A stretch of 38,696 bases of DNA from Bacteroidota bacterium (GCA_013202965.1 JABMQZ010000246.1:1-38696); one strand, 5' to 3'. Shown: positions 1 through 8,118, numbered from the stretch's first letter. Notes: a model not told the origin generated them from the sequence alone. Made by a program: numbers and translations.

Positions 1-59
1 ACTTGTCCCAATAGGGCCGTAGCATAAAATAATAGGGCAATAAGTGTTATTGATTTCAT
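1..59 (-). CDS. N-terminus (signal peptide) of a secreted protein, truncated by the window edge
   Basis: Reverse complement reads MKSITLIALLFYATALLGQ..., a typical Bacteroidota signal peptide; ATG at 59 on the minus strand; open to the window edge. Confidence 0.55.
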   Translation of the reverse strand, partial: MKSITLIALLFYATALLGQ

Positions 60-108
60 CGCTATTTTATTTATTGAAGGTTTTTATTGGATTGAAGGAA
101 AGATTCTT

Positions 109-1332
109 TCATGGATAATTAAAGAGAAACTTCATTGGATTCTCTCTTGCTATCTGATCAAATTGATTAATGGTCAACTCATCCCTCACTTCAGCTAACA
201 TTTGCTTATCAGATTTATGGTGCCGTACAACATAAAAATCAGTCCCAAACAGCACTTTGTTAGATAGTTCAGGGTAATTTATTAGGGTTTGGTTAAGCAG
301 TGGTTGTATTTCGGTAGTTTTTAATATAAAGCTTAAGTCTGCGTATACATTTGGATATTGAAGCATTATACTGCAGATGATGGTGTACCAATCAGTAAAT
401 CTCCATAATTGTTCAATCTTGCCCTGCTTATTTACTCCTTGTAGGTTTGTTAAAAAGGTTACTCCATGATTTGGACGTTTAACCATTTGTTTTGAGTATT
501 GATCCCTGTCTGAGTCAAGGAATTTAGTCCATTCATCATCGCCCCCAAAATGACCGAAACACAATTTTAATTGCTCTAGATTATGTTTAAGTGGTGTTTC
601 AGGGTTAGAGTATCCAAACAAATTACGTACATTGTCATTTGATGATTTACCTACCACTTTTCGCAGCAGTTTTTCCTCGAGTAAGCATAAGTAATTGAGC
701 GGATGAGTAAAGTTGTTAGTGAATTCACTATTCTTTGTTTCCATTAGCCGTAGCGGCCCATATTTTTTATTACCACGTGAACCCTCAAAGATGGGATGCG
801 TATCCCATTCATGTTTCTTTTTCCCTCTATAGTATATGACACCTCTGCAACTATGTGTCATAACAGGAATTCGATTATCTGCTGCATATTTCCAGAGAGG
901 CAATAGGGTCTCGTCGAAGGGGTAATAACCAAGCGCTGGATAAATCTTAAAGCCATTAAACTTATGGTCTTCAATATAATCTTTGATGAAGCAATCTTCC
1001 AGTATTACTTTCCCATTATCAATTCGGTATTTAAAGAATATTTTTTCTATAACCTCTTCCCGACGGGGATCAACAAAAACAAACGGATAAAAACGATCTT
1101 TATATCTTGGATGTTTTTTCATGCTAGCCAATACCTCCATTTGACGAGCATATGGATCTAACCGCCCCCCTTTTGGGTCCTTCCTATTTTTCAGTTTCCT
1201 TATTTTTCCAGCTTCCATATATTGCATGTCCATAGGTAAAATGACAAACCCTGTTCCTTCGGGATATTGATCGCTTAGCTGACTGCATATACCGGACACA
1301 TTGACCAGCCCTGGTCGTGTTTCTTTGACCAC
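109..1332 (-). CDS. Amidohydrolase-family (TIM-barrel) protein, apparently lacking its N-terminal HxH strand
   Basis: Translation has FKIYPALGYYPFDE, PVMTHSCRG, CFGHFGGDDEW and VLFGTDFY, typical of amidohydrolase_2 barrels; no N-terminal D/N-x-H-x-H segment; start called at GTG. Confidence 0.7.
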   Translation of the reverse strand: MVKETRPGLVNVSGICSQLSDQYPEGTGFVILPMDMQYMEAGKIRKLKNRKDPKGGRLDPYARQMEVLASMKKHPRYKDRFYPFVFVDPRREEVIEKIFFKYRIDNGKVILEDCFIKDYIEDHKFNGFKIYPALGYYPFDETLLPLWKYAADNRIPVMTHSCRGVIYYRGKKKHEWDTHPIFEGSRGNKKYGPLRLMETKNSEFTNNFTHPLNYLCLLEEKLLRKVVGKSSNDNVRNLFGYSNPETPLKHNLEQLKLCFGHFGGDDEWTKFLDSDRDQYSKQMVKRPNHGVTFLTNLQGVNKQGKIEQLWRFTDWYTIICSIMLQYPNVYADLSFILKTTEIQPLLNQTLINYPELSNKVLFGTDFYVVRHHKSDKQMLAEVRDELTINQFDQIARENPMKFLFNYP

Positions 1333-1423
1333 CCCAATATCCTAATAATCAATGATGCAGAGTGAGCACCTTCGTCCGACCTAGGGTGGTCAGTTTTGCC
1401 GTTTTATGCAATAATGTACCCCC

Positions 1424-1466
1424 ATTCTTAATCAGCGGGTCCCAGGTTCGAGCCCTGGCGGGGAGA
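1424..1466 (+). pseudogene. 3' half of a tRNA gene (anticodon loop through acceptor 3' strand), possibly Lys(CTT)
   Basis: ttcttaa-tcagc-gggtc-CCAGG-TTCGAGC-CCTGG-cggggag-a: perfect 5-bp T-stem with TTCGAGC loop; no matching D-arm or 5' acceptor strand upstream. Confidence 0.7.
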
Positions 1467-1476
1467 CCCCTTGAGA

Positions 1477-1508
1477 AACCTTTTCCGGATACCCGGAAAA
1501 GGTTTTTT
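1477..1508 (+). terminator. Rho-independent terminator following the tRNA fragment
   Basis: AACCTTTTCCGG-atac-CCGGAAAAGGTT followed by TTTT: 12-bp perfect stem and T tract. Confidence 0.85.
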
Positions 1509-1568
1509 GCATTATCGATAGCCGGAAAGGCGAGAAGTTTATCCCGATCCCGAGTTTTTGGGAGAGGT

Positions 1569-2873
1569 CTACTTCGAACCAAACAACTCAGGCGTAAACG
1601 TGATCATGACCCAGGCCCAGTATGGAGAGTTCACTGCCGTAGCTGATACCTTCTTCACTTCCTTTAGCGTTTCCGTTGTAAAATAATAGGAAAAGCCTGC
1701 TTGCAGGCTTACATCATTAAGCATTTTATAGGTATACATCAGGTCCACTTCGGAGCCCAGATCTGTATCATCGATAACGGCCCCTCCTATTAGAACTGGA
1801 TTGGCCAGGTAAAACTTGTGATAAAAACCTGTGATGGTATGCTTGCTGCCGACCGTGACGCTTATGTTCGGATAAATATCCACCAGGCCACCATTGGCTG
1901 TGCTGGCCTTCATATAGGAATAGTAATTCATGTTTCCATAATATTTGAATACGGCTCCGTACATGCGGTTAAAGGTTTTCTCCTTTGTTCCGTAGTCTTC
2001 ATCATTGGCATTGTCGCCGGAAATATAATCACCACCCAGGCCTATGCGGATCTTCTGGAAAGTAATTCCGGGATGCAGGGTGAACATGTAGGCAAACACG
2101 TCTTTTCCCGACTGTGCTTTCCCATTCTGGATATACGCATTTGTGCTGAGATCGAATTTACCATTGGCATATTTCAGCCACAGTCCATATGTTCCGCACA
2201 TGTAGATCACGGCTGGCTTATCGGTTTTCTGGTAACCGGCCCCGATCACTAGGATCGAAGCAGTCAGGTTTTTATTAAAGCTCCTTTTCAGGTGCAGGAA
2301 ATTTAATGTTTTAATGATGTTGTTCTGATTGAAAAGCTCACCATCGGCAATGACTTTGCCGGTATTCATACTCATGTTATTATTATAGGATAAGGCAAGT
2401 GAAAAGTCCCATCCGCTTTTTTTCAAATTATAGACCAGGGCATCGTATGCAAGACCGAACTGGTTCCAGTTCCGGCCTGCGATCAGGCGCTGGCCATCCA
2501 GTTTCAGCACCTGGCGTCCTATCGTAAGCTGTGAATGTCCTCCCATCTTCAACCGAAACCAGGCCTCCTGTATGTCGACACCTCCTGTGGAGCCGAACAC
2601 CCCCGTGCTGGTATAAATATCCCCGTTTCCCCATATGCGGACATCCTGCAGGCTTAATCTGAGCTGATATTTTTCCCGCTTCAGATCAAATTTGATCCTT
2701 GTCCGCTGAGAAACATAATACATGGTGCTGACAGAATCAGGCCTCGGTTTAACGGTTCCATTATCCATTTCGAAACGTGGCCGCAACTCTGCCGAGATCT
2801 GAAACTGAGAAAAAGCAATTCCCGGCAAGAAAACCAGAGTGATAAAAGTGATGGTGTATAAAAGATTTTTCAT
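1569..2873 (-). CDS. Outer-membrane porin / alginate-export-like beta-barrel protein
   Basis: Signal peptide; FQISAELRPRFEMDNG, SQRTRIKFDLKREKYQLRLSLQDVRIWG, LTIGRQVLKLDGQRLIAGRNWNQFG, typical of the alginate_exp porin family. Confidence 0.8.
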   Translation of the reverse strand: MKNLLYTITFITLVFLPGIAFSQFQISAELRPRFEMDNGTVKPRPDSVSTMYYVSQRTRIKFDLKREKYQLRLSLQDVRIWGNGDIYTSTGVFGSTGGVDIQEAWFRLKMGGHSQLTIGRQVLKLDGQRLIAGRNWNQFGLAYDALVYNLKKSGWDFSLALSYNNNMSMNTGKVIADGELFNQNNIIKTLNFLHLKRSFNKNLTASILVIGAGYQKTDKPAVIYMCGTYGLWLKYANGKFDLSTNAYIQNGKAQSGKDVFAYMFTLHPGITFQKIRIGLGGDYISGDNANDEDYGTKEKTFNRMYGAVFKYYGNMNYYSYMKASTANGGLVDIYPNISVTVGSKHTITGFYHKFYLANPVLIGGAVIDDTDLGSEVDLMYTYKMLNDVSLQAGFSYYFTTETLKEVKKVSATAVNSPYWAWVMITFTPELFGSK

Positions 2874-2897
2874 ATGGCAGGGTTTTTTATTTCGCTC

Positions 2898-2905
2898 AAA
2901 GATAA
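2898..2905 (-). promoter_or_regulatory. Bacteroidota -7 promoter element (TATCTTTG) for the porin gene
   Basis: caaagata on plus strand = TATCTTTG on minus, about 25 nt upstream of the ATG at 2873. Confidence 0.45.
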
Positions 2906-2919
2906 AAATAAAACCCGTA

Positions 2920-2957
2920 GGAGTGCCGAGTTCCGAGTGCCGGGTGCCAAGTGCAGA
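2920..2957. repeat. Degenerate heptanucleotide array
   Basis: AGTGCCG AGTTCCG AGTGCCG GGTGCCA AGTGCAG. Confidence 0.75.
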
Positions 2958-2967
2958 ATGGGAGTGG

Positions 2968-3018
2968 AGAGTCAGGGGGTCAGGGAGTCAGAGAGTCAGG
3001 GGGTCAGAGAGTCAGGGA
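2968..3018. repeat. Octanucleotide array (GAGTCAGG/GGGTCAGA variants)
   Basis: GAGTCAGG GGGTCAGG GAGTCAGA GAGTCAGG GGGTCAGA GAGTCAGG. Confidence 0.8.
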
Positions 3019-3035
3019 CTGTGGGACTGGATTTT

Positions 3036-3104
3036 GAAATCAGATACCAGATATCCCACCTTCGCTCCGCTTCGGTCGGGCAGGCAGATAGCAGAAATCA
3101 GAAT
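3036..3104. repeat. Heptamer array (AAATCAG ATACCAG ATATCCC / CAGATAG CAGAAAT CAGAATT) interrupted by a CTTCGCTCCGCTTCGG core
   Basis: Read directly; heptad units on both sides of CCTTCGCTCCGCTTCGGTCGGGCAGG. Confidence 0.6.
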
Positions 3105-3186
3105 TGTTTTTAAGCACGCAGGACACAAAGGATTTTACACTCTGCTCCCCCAAATCAATCCGGCATAAATCTTTAGTAGTTGCAAA

Positions 3187-3534
3187 TCATCCCCAAAAGC
3201 AATGCAATTCATCTTTATTGACTACTTCAAAGAAGTGGGCAATCTTTTTCACATAAGGGAAGGGTTTATAATGATACCATTTCAGATTGCCTCGCATCCA
3301 AAATATTTTCCAGTGATTCTTTGCCTTTACAAAAGTTGTTTTAGCAATGGGAGATTCGATTTTTTCTTCCGGTTTATCCCAGCGAGGCCTGATTTCAAAT
3401 ATATATACGCTTTGGCCTTCAATACGGTAATCTAAATCTACCTGATCTCGTATTTCTTCCTGTGGCCGCCGCAATTTCATAAATTCAGACGCTGCTAAGT
3501 TAATTTCACGGATTTGAAGGTTTGAAAATGCCAT
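3187..3534 (-). CDS. DUF3024 family protein
   Basis: MAFSNLQIREINLAASEFMKLRRPQEEIRDQVDLDYRIEGQSVYIFEIRPRWDKPEEKIESPIAKTTFVKA...HCFWG matches the DUF3024 pattern. Confidence 0.85.
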   Translation of the reverse strand: MAFSNLQIREINLAASEFMKLRRPQEEIRDQVDLDYRIEGQSVYIFEIRPRWDKPEEKIESPIAKTTFVKAKNHWKIFWMRGNLKWYHYKPFPYVKKIAHFFEVVNKDELHCFWG

Positions 3535-3608
3535 GAGTCCTAATTTAACCCGAATTTAATAAATAATTCAATATGGCTTATATTTAATGCATATTCTTAT
3601 TTATGACG

Positions 3609-3640
3609 GGTTCCGGGTACCAGATATCAGGTTTCGGGAA
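3609..3640. repeat. Heptamer array left of hipBA (TTCCGGG TACCAGA TATCAGG TTTCGGG)
   Basis: Read directly; 3609-3623 is an inverted match to 5396-5410. Confidence 0.7.
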
Positions 3641-3677
3641 TGCCGGGGCATAGACTATGTGACCAGGACACCTATTC

Positions 3678-3711
3678 CTAATGCCCAACGCCCTATGCCT
3701 CACGCCTCATC
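3678..3711. repeat. Heptamer array (CCTAATG CCCAACG CCCTATG CCTCACG CCTCAT)
   Basis: Read directly. Confidence 0.7.
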
Positions 3712-3747
3712 CCAAGCATTCAGTTTAGCAAAAAACAGACAAAATAC

Positions 3748-3782
3748 TAGCTAAATATTAAATATTGTCGTATATTTGGCTA
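3748..3782. promoter_or_regulatory. Candidate HipB operator / promoter region
   Basis: Inverted repeat TAGCTAAATAT-N13-ATATTTGGCTA (10/11), immediately upstream of hipB. Confidence 0.5.
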
Positions 3783-3796
3783 AAATATTATCTATT

Positions 3797-4087
3797 ATGG
3801 GGAAATACAGTGTAAATAAGTTACCGTTTGAAATCTTAATAAATACTGCTTCAAAGCACCGTGATTTAAGAAAGAAAGCGAAATTATCTCAAACTGAACT
3901 GGCAGAGCGTTCGGGTGTTTCATTGGGCAGTATAAAGCGATTTGAAACTACCGGACAGATATCATTGGAGTCATTTCTGAAATTATTACACATTCTGGGC
4001 AGATTAGATGATTTTGATGGGATTTTAGAGCCCGGGGATAACATGGAAGAAATAGAAAATCTATTCAGTAATAAATATAAAAGATAA
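3797..4087 (+). CDS. hipB: HTH (XRE/HipB-like) antitoxin
   Basis: HRDLRKKAKLSQTELAERSGVSLGSIKRFETTGQISLESFLKLLHILGRLDDF; ATG at 3797 preferred over the TTG at 3776; overlaps hipA by 1 nt. Confidence 0.85.
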   Translation: MGKYSVNKLPFEILINTASKHRDLRKKAKLSQTELAERSGVSLGSIKRFETTGQISLESFLKLLHILGRLDDFDGILEPGDNMEEIENLFSNKYKR

Positions 4088-5316
4088 TGGCTGGAGTAGA
4101 AAAATTAATGGTTTCAATTCGTTTGGCTGGACAAGAGGTTGAGCTGGGTGAACTGCTGAGCTCAGGAAGGAAAATTTATTTCAAATATCACCCCGCTTTC
4201 ATCGACGGGGGAATACAGATTTCTCCTTTCAAAATGCCATTATCTGAAAAAGTTCTGATGGCTGAACCTCATCCTTTTGATGGATTGTTTGGTGTTTTTA
4301 ACGATTCCTTACCTGATGGATGGGGGCGGCTATTGTTGGATAGAACATTATTGTCGCGGGGGATTTTGCTCAGTCAGATCAGCCCATTGGATAGGTTGGC
4401 ATATGTTGGCAGCAGGGGCATGGGTGCTTTGATTTATCGACCTGAGATCAGCTCAGGGTATGAAGGTGCGAATAAACTCGAACTGGATACTATTGCAAAC
4501 AAAATGAATCATGTTCTGGAAGGAACAAGTTCGGATGTGATAGAAGAGCTTTTTGAACTTGGAGGATCCTCCGGAGGAGCCAGACCAAAAATTTTTGTTG
4601 GCTATAATCCGAATACAGATCATCTTATGTATGAAGCAGAAGACTTGCAGGAAGGATATGAACATTGGATCATAAAGTTTCCTTCTTCATCAGATCCAAT
4701 AGATATTGCCAATATCGAGTATTCCTATTATAAAATGGCTTTAGATGCCGGGATTGAGATGAGTCAGTGCAAACTTTTTAAAGGAAATTCCGGCAGGGAA
4801 TATTTTGGAACAAAGCGTTTTGATCGTCTGAATGCTCAGCGCTTACATATGCATTCTGCCAGTGGATTGATGCATGATAACTTCAGATTAAGCAATATGG
4901 ATTATGGTAATTTGATGGATTGTGCCTTTAGACTTGAAAATCATGTGGAGGCATATGAAAAAATCCTGAGACTTGCAGCTTATAATGTTTATGGACACAA
5001 TAGGGATGACCACAGCAAGAACTTCTCATTCTTAATGGATCATACAGGGAAATGGAAGTTAGCCCCTGCTTATGATTTAACATTTTCCTTTTCATCTCAC
5101 GGTTTGCATAGCACAATGGTTGCCGGAGAAAGTAAAGCTCCGGGCAGAAAACATCTGTTGGAGTTAGCCAGGCATTTTAGTGTAAAAACCCCTGATGAAA
5201 TTATTGATAGCGTTATGGATGTTGTTTTTGCGTGGAGCAAATATGCAAGTGAGTGTGGAGTAGGAAAGGAATCTGCTGATTTAATTAATAAAGCGATTGG
5301 TAAGATGAGGGGATGA
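4087..5316 (+). CDS. hipA: HipA-type serine/threonine kinase toxin
   Basis: HPFDGLFGVFNDSLPDGWGRLLLDR, GGSSGGARPKIFVGY, HNRDDHSKNFSFLMD..WKLAPAYDLTFS, characteristic of HipA. Confidence 0.93.
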   Translation: MAGVEKLMVSIRLAGQEVELGELLSSGRKIYFKYHPAFIDGGIQISPFKMPLSEKVLMAEPHPFDGLFGVFNDSLPDGWGRLLLDRTLLSRGILLSQISPLDRLAYVGSRGMGALIYRPEISSGYEGANKLELDTIANKMNHVLEGTSSDVIEELFELGGSSGGARPKIFVGYNPNTDHLMYEAEDLQEGYEHWIIKFPSSSDPIDIANIEYSYYKMALDAGIEMSQCKLFKGNSGREYFGTKRFDRLNAQRLHMHSASGLMHDNFRLSNMDYGNLMDCAFRLENHVEAYEKILRLAAYNVYGHNRDDHSKNFSFLMDHTGKWKLAPAYDLTFSFSSHGLHSTMVAGESKAPGRKHLLELARHFSVKTPDEIIDSVMDVVFAWSKYASECGVGKESADLINKAIGKMRG

Positions 5317-5353
5317 CGGGAAGATGGGAAAAAAGAATCTGATTCACATTGTC

Positions 5354-5410
5354 ACCCAATCCAAAATCCATAATTAAAGTCCCGGTATCCGGTACCTGGC
5401 ACCCGGAACC
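5354..5410. repeat. Heptamer array right of hipBA
   Basis: CCCAATC CAAAATC CATAATT AAAGTCC CGGTATC CGGTACC TGGCACC CGGAACC, eight consecutive heptads. Confidence 0.75.
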
Positions 5411-5420
5411 AAATTTCCTG

Positions 5421-5428
5421 TATCTTTA
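5421..5428 (+). promoter_or_regulatory. Bacteroidota -7-like element (TATCTTTA) close to the ATG at 5437
   Basis: tatctttacacatccaATG. Confidence 0.4.
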
Positions 5429-5436
5429 CACATCCA

Positions 5437-6951
5437 ATGAAAGCAAGAAACACATACCTGCTTTTTATAATACTCCTGAGTATCATTTTCTCACAGGAAA
5501 TTTATTCTCAAAAAACCAGCAAAGTCAAACTCATCAAATCCGATGAGCTCTTGATGGATGACAACTTTGGCAAAAATATCCAGCGCCTGATCGGTAACGT
5601 GATCATGCTGCACGATAGCACATACTTCTATTGCGATAGTGCCTGGCTGAACCGTAAAGAAAACAACTTCAGGGCCTTCAGCAGGGTGCATATCAATGTG
5701 AGCGATACCCTCGACATCTACAGCGATTCACTCAACTATGACGGCAAAACGAAAATAGCCGATCTTTTCGGGAATGTGAAACTGGTCGACAACAGGGCCA
5801 CACTTACCACCGACCACCTGACCTATAACCGCCGTACAAGGATCGCCTGGTACAAAACTGGGGGGCGTATTGTGAGCGATACCAATGTACTTACCTCCCG
5901 GATCGGATATTATTATACCGGCACCAAAGAATTGTATTTCAGGGATACAGTGGTGCTCACAAACCCGGATTATGTAATGAAATCCGATACACTAAAATAT
6001 AATACGGTGTCGAAGACCGCCTGGTTCTTCGGCCCTTCCACCATCGTGGGGGAGGAAGATAGCATCTATTGCGAGGATGGATGGTATAATACGGATTTCG
6101 ATGTTTCGAGGCTGAAACTGAATGTCTTTGTGCAACACAATGAACAGATCCTGTGGGGCGATACGGTCTTCTACCGCCGCTTCCCGGGCTTCGGACAGGC
6201 CGAGAATAATGTCACGCTTCATGATACCATACAGAATGTATATGTGAAAGGCAATTTCGCGGAATACGACCGCGAGCTGCACTATGCCTACGTCACCGAC
6301 AGTGCCCTCGCCATCCTTCCCGACAAAAATGACTCACTCTTTATACATGCCGATACCATGTGGATGCTCACCGACAGTGCAGGGAAAGCAGATGTCATGC
6401 TTGCCTATTATAAGGTAAAGTTATACCGCAAAAGCCTCCAGGGCATGTGTGATAGCCTGGTCTACGCCTTCCCTGATTCAACAATTATCATGTACAATGA
6501 CCCGGTAATGTGGTCGGAAGAAAACCAGCTCACCTCCGACTCGATCAAGATCGTGATCGCCAACAACCAGATCGACACCATGGTGCTGTACAATTCCTGT
6601 TTCATCATCTCGCAGGACGACACCGCGAGCTATAACCAGATCAAGGGGCGCACCATGACCGGCTATTTTAAGAATAATGAGATGGTAAAAATACGTGTGA
6701 ATGGCAATGCCGAAACCCTGTATTACCTGCGCGAGGAAAATAAATCACTGATCGGTATCCAAAAAGCCATCTCCAACAGGATGATCATCTACCTCGACAG
6801 CAACCGGATCAAAGGCTTTACCTACATCGACAAACCCGATGGCGCCATCTATCCACCGCTTGAACTCTCCGGTGAAGATCTCTTGCTCCGCGATTTTCTA
6901 TGGATTGAGGGGAAAAGACCACTGCGGAAGGAGGATGTTTTCTTCTGGTAA
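5437..6951 (+). CDS. OstA-like protein (LptA/OstA organic-solvent-tolerance family)
   Basis: Signal peptide; KLIKSDELLMDDNFGKNIQRLIGNVIMLHDSTYFYCDSAWLNRKENNFRAFSRVHINVSDTLDIYSDSLNYDG with repeated OstA motifs. Confidence 0.85.
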   Translation: MKARNTYLLFIILLSIIFSQEIYSQKTSKVKLIKSDELLMDDNFGKNIQRLIGNVIMLHDSTYFYCDSAWLNRKENNFRAFSRVHINVSDTLDIYSDSLNYDGKTKIADLFGNVKLVDNRATLTTDHLTYNRRTRIAWYKTGGRIVSDTNVLTSRIGYYYTGTKELYFRDTVVLTNPDYVMKSDTLKYNTVSKTAWFFGPSTIVGEEDSIYCEDGWYNTDFDVSRLKLNVFVQHNEQILWGDTVFYRRFPGFGQAENNVTLHDTIQNVYVKGNFAEYDRELHYAYVTDSALAILPDKNDSLFIHADTMWMLTDSAGKADVMLAYYKVKLYRKSLQGMCDSLVYAFPDSTIIMYNDPVMWSEENQLTSDSIKIVIANNQIDTMVLYNSCFIISQDDTASYNQIKGRTMTGYFKNNEMVKIRVNGNAETLYYLREENKSLIGIQKAISNRMIIYLDSNRIKGFTYIDKPDGAIYPPLELSGEDLLLRDFLWIEGKRPLRKEDVFFW

Positions 6952-6960
6952 CCCAAATAG

Positions 6961-6998
6961 GTGTTGGGTGTTGAGTGTTGGGTGTTGGGTTGGTTGTT
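6961..6998. repeat. Heptamer array (TGTTGGG TGTTGAG TGTTGGG TGTTGGG), left flank of the four-helix-bundle ORF
   Basis: Read directly; 6982-6995 GTGTTGGGTTGGTT is inverted at 7470-7483. Confidence 0.85.
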
Positions 6999-7015
6999 AG
7001 TTTTTTTGTTGATGG

Positions 7016-7372
7016 TTATTGTTGATTTAGACTTTTTTGTGTTGTCTTTACTATTGCTGTCGTTATATTAATAATGCTCTTAATCTCTTCCATATAATCT
7101 TTGAGATCACATTTGACCAACTGACCTTGATCTAAAATTTTAAGCCAATATTGGGTTTCGCGTGCTTCTTTGGAGGCAACAGACATCTTATGCGCAAAAT
7201 CTTTCTTGCTGAATGCAGCGGATGCTTCATGAACATTAGCACCAATGCTGGTGGCACTTCGAAGCAATTGACTCGAGATAACATATTCTTTCTCAGCGCG
7301 TAATTCTTTATAAAGCTTAATAACTTTCAGTGAGAATTGAAAACTTATGTCTATTATTTTGGGCTTTTCCAT
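7016..7372 (-). CDS. Four helix bundle protein (23S rRNA intervening-sequence-type family, TIGR02436-like)
   Basis: MEKPKIIDISFQFSLKVIKLYKELRAEKEYVISSQLLRSATSIGANVHEASAAFSKKDFAHKMSVASKEARETQYWLKIL; ATG at 7372 preferred over the longer ORF. Confidence 0.9.
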   Translation of the reverse strand: MEKPKIIDISFQFSLKVIKLYKELRAEKEYVISSQLLRSATSIGANVHEASAAFSKKDFAHKMSVASKEARETQYWLKILDQGQLVKCDLKDYMEEIKSIINITTAIVKTTQKSLNQQ

Positions 7373-7469
7373 AATTTTAATACTTGTCTTAACTATTAAT
7401 ACCGATTCTTTGATTTTGTTCCCCTCTTTTGATGAAAAAAAACTACAAAACCTACCACCTTGCATTTTA

Positions 7470-7534
7470 AACCAACCCAACACTCACTGCGTCCGCCGAA
7501 GCGAAGCGAAGGAGGAACACCCAAAACCCAACAC
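7470..7534. repeat. Inverted heptamer array with CTTCGC core, right flank of the four-helix-bundle ORF
   Basis: AACCAACCCAACACTCAC - GCGTCCGCCGAAGCGAAGCGAAGGAGG - AACACCC AAAACCC AACACCT. Confidence 0.8.
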
Positions 7535-7614
7535 CTCGTACATAGTTTAGAATAAGTCTCAATTACGTAGAAAAGTGTAAATTTGCACCACACTAATAAA
7601 TAACGAAAAGAAAC

Positions 7615-8118
7615 ATGGCAAAGATTGGCATTTTCTATGGTTCATCAACGGGCAACACTGAATTGATAGCAGAAAAGATCAAGGCATTGTTTGGTAAAGA
7701 TGCTGATACCTGTAATATAGATGCTGCAGCTATTGAAGACTTTGAGAAATATGAAAACCTCATTTTCGGGACTTCAAGCTGGGGCATTGGAGATGCGCAG
7801 GACGACTGGGATGATTTTATGGATATCCTGAGCGGGATGACCTTCAATAAAAAAAAGGTCGCCCTCTTCGGCCTTGGCGACCAGCTAAACTATCCCGATA
7901 GCTTTGTGGATGGTATGGGAATCCTTTATGATGCAATCTATGACAGAGTTGATATCGTGGGTGCATGGCCGCTCGATGGCTATACATTCAATGAGTCTGC
8001 CGCTGTGAAGAATGGTATGTTCGTTGGACTTGCCATCGATAAAGAAAACCAACCGGACCTCACCAACAGCCGCCTGAAGAAATGGGTGGACTTGCTGAGG
8101 AGAGAGTTTGATCAGTGA
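7615..8118 (+). CDS. fldA: Flavodoxin
   Basis: MAKIGIFYGSSTGNTELIAEKIK...NLIFGTSSWGIGDAQDDWDDFMDIL...VALFGLGDQLNYPDSFVDGMG. Confidence 0.95.
   Translation: MAKIGIFYGSSTGNTELIAEKIKALFGKDADTCNIDAAAIEDFEKYENLIFGTSSWGIGDAQDDWDDFMDILSGMTFNKKKVALFGLGDQLNYPDSFVDGMGILYDAIYDRVDIVGAWPLDGYTFNESAAVKNGMFVGLAIDKENQPDLTNSRLKKWVDLLRREFDQ

Noticed and set aside
1381-1466. Intact tRNA gene
   Set aside because: No D-arm or 5' acceptor complement (about CTCCCCG) at the right distance upstream; only the 3' half is supported.
1349-1646. ORFs 1349..1582 (-) and 1362..1646 (+)
   Set aside because: They overlap the tRNA fragment and terminator; the RGLPARARTWDPL-type peptide is a typical antisense-tRNA false ORF.
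2839-3168. ORFs 2839..3168 and 2874..3113 (+)
   Set aside because: Translations are simple repeats (ESQGVRESESQGVRES) of the 8-nt array; not coding.
7396-7593. ORF 7396..7593 (-), +strand ORF 7347..7550, and the N-terminal extension of the four-helix-bundle ORF to 7483
   Set aside because: They are created by the flanking repeat; the family starts at MEKPKI (ATG 7372).
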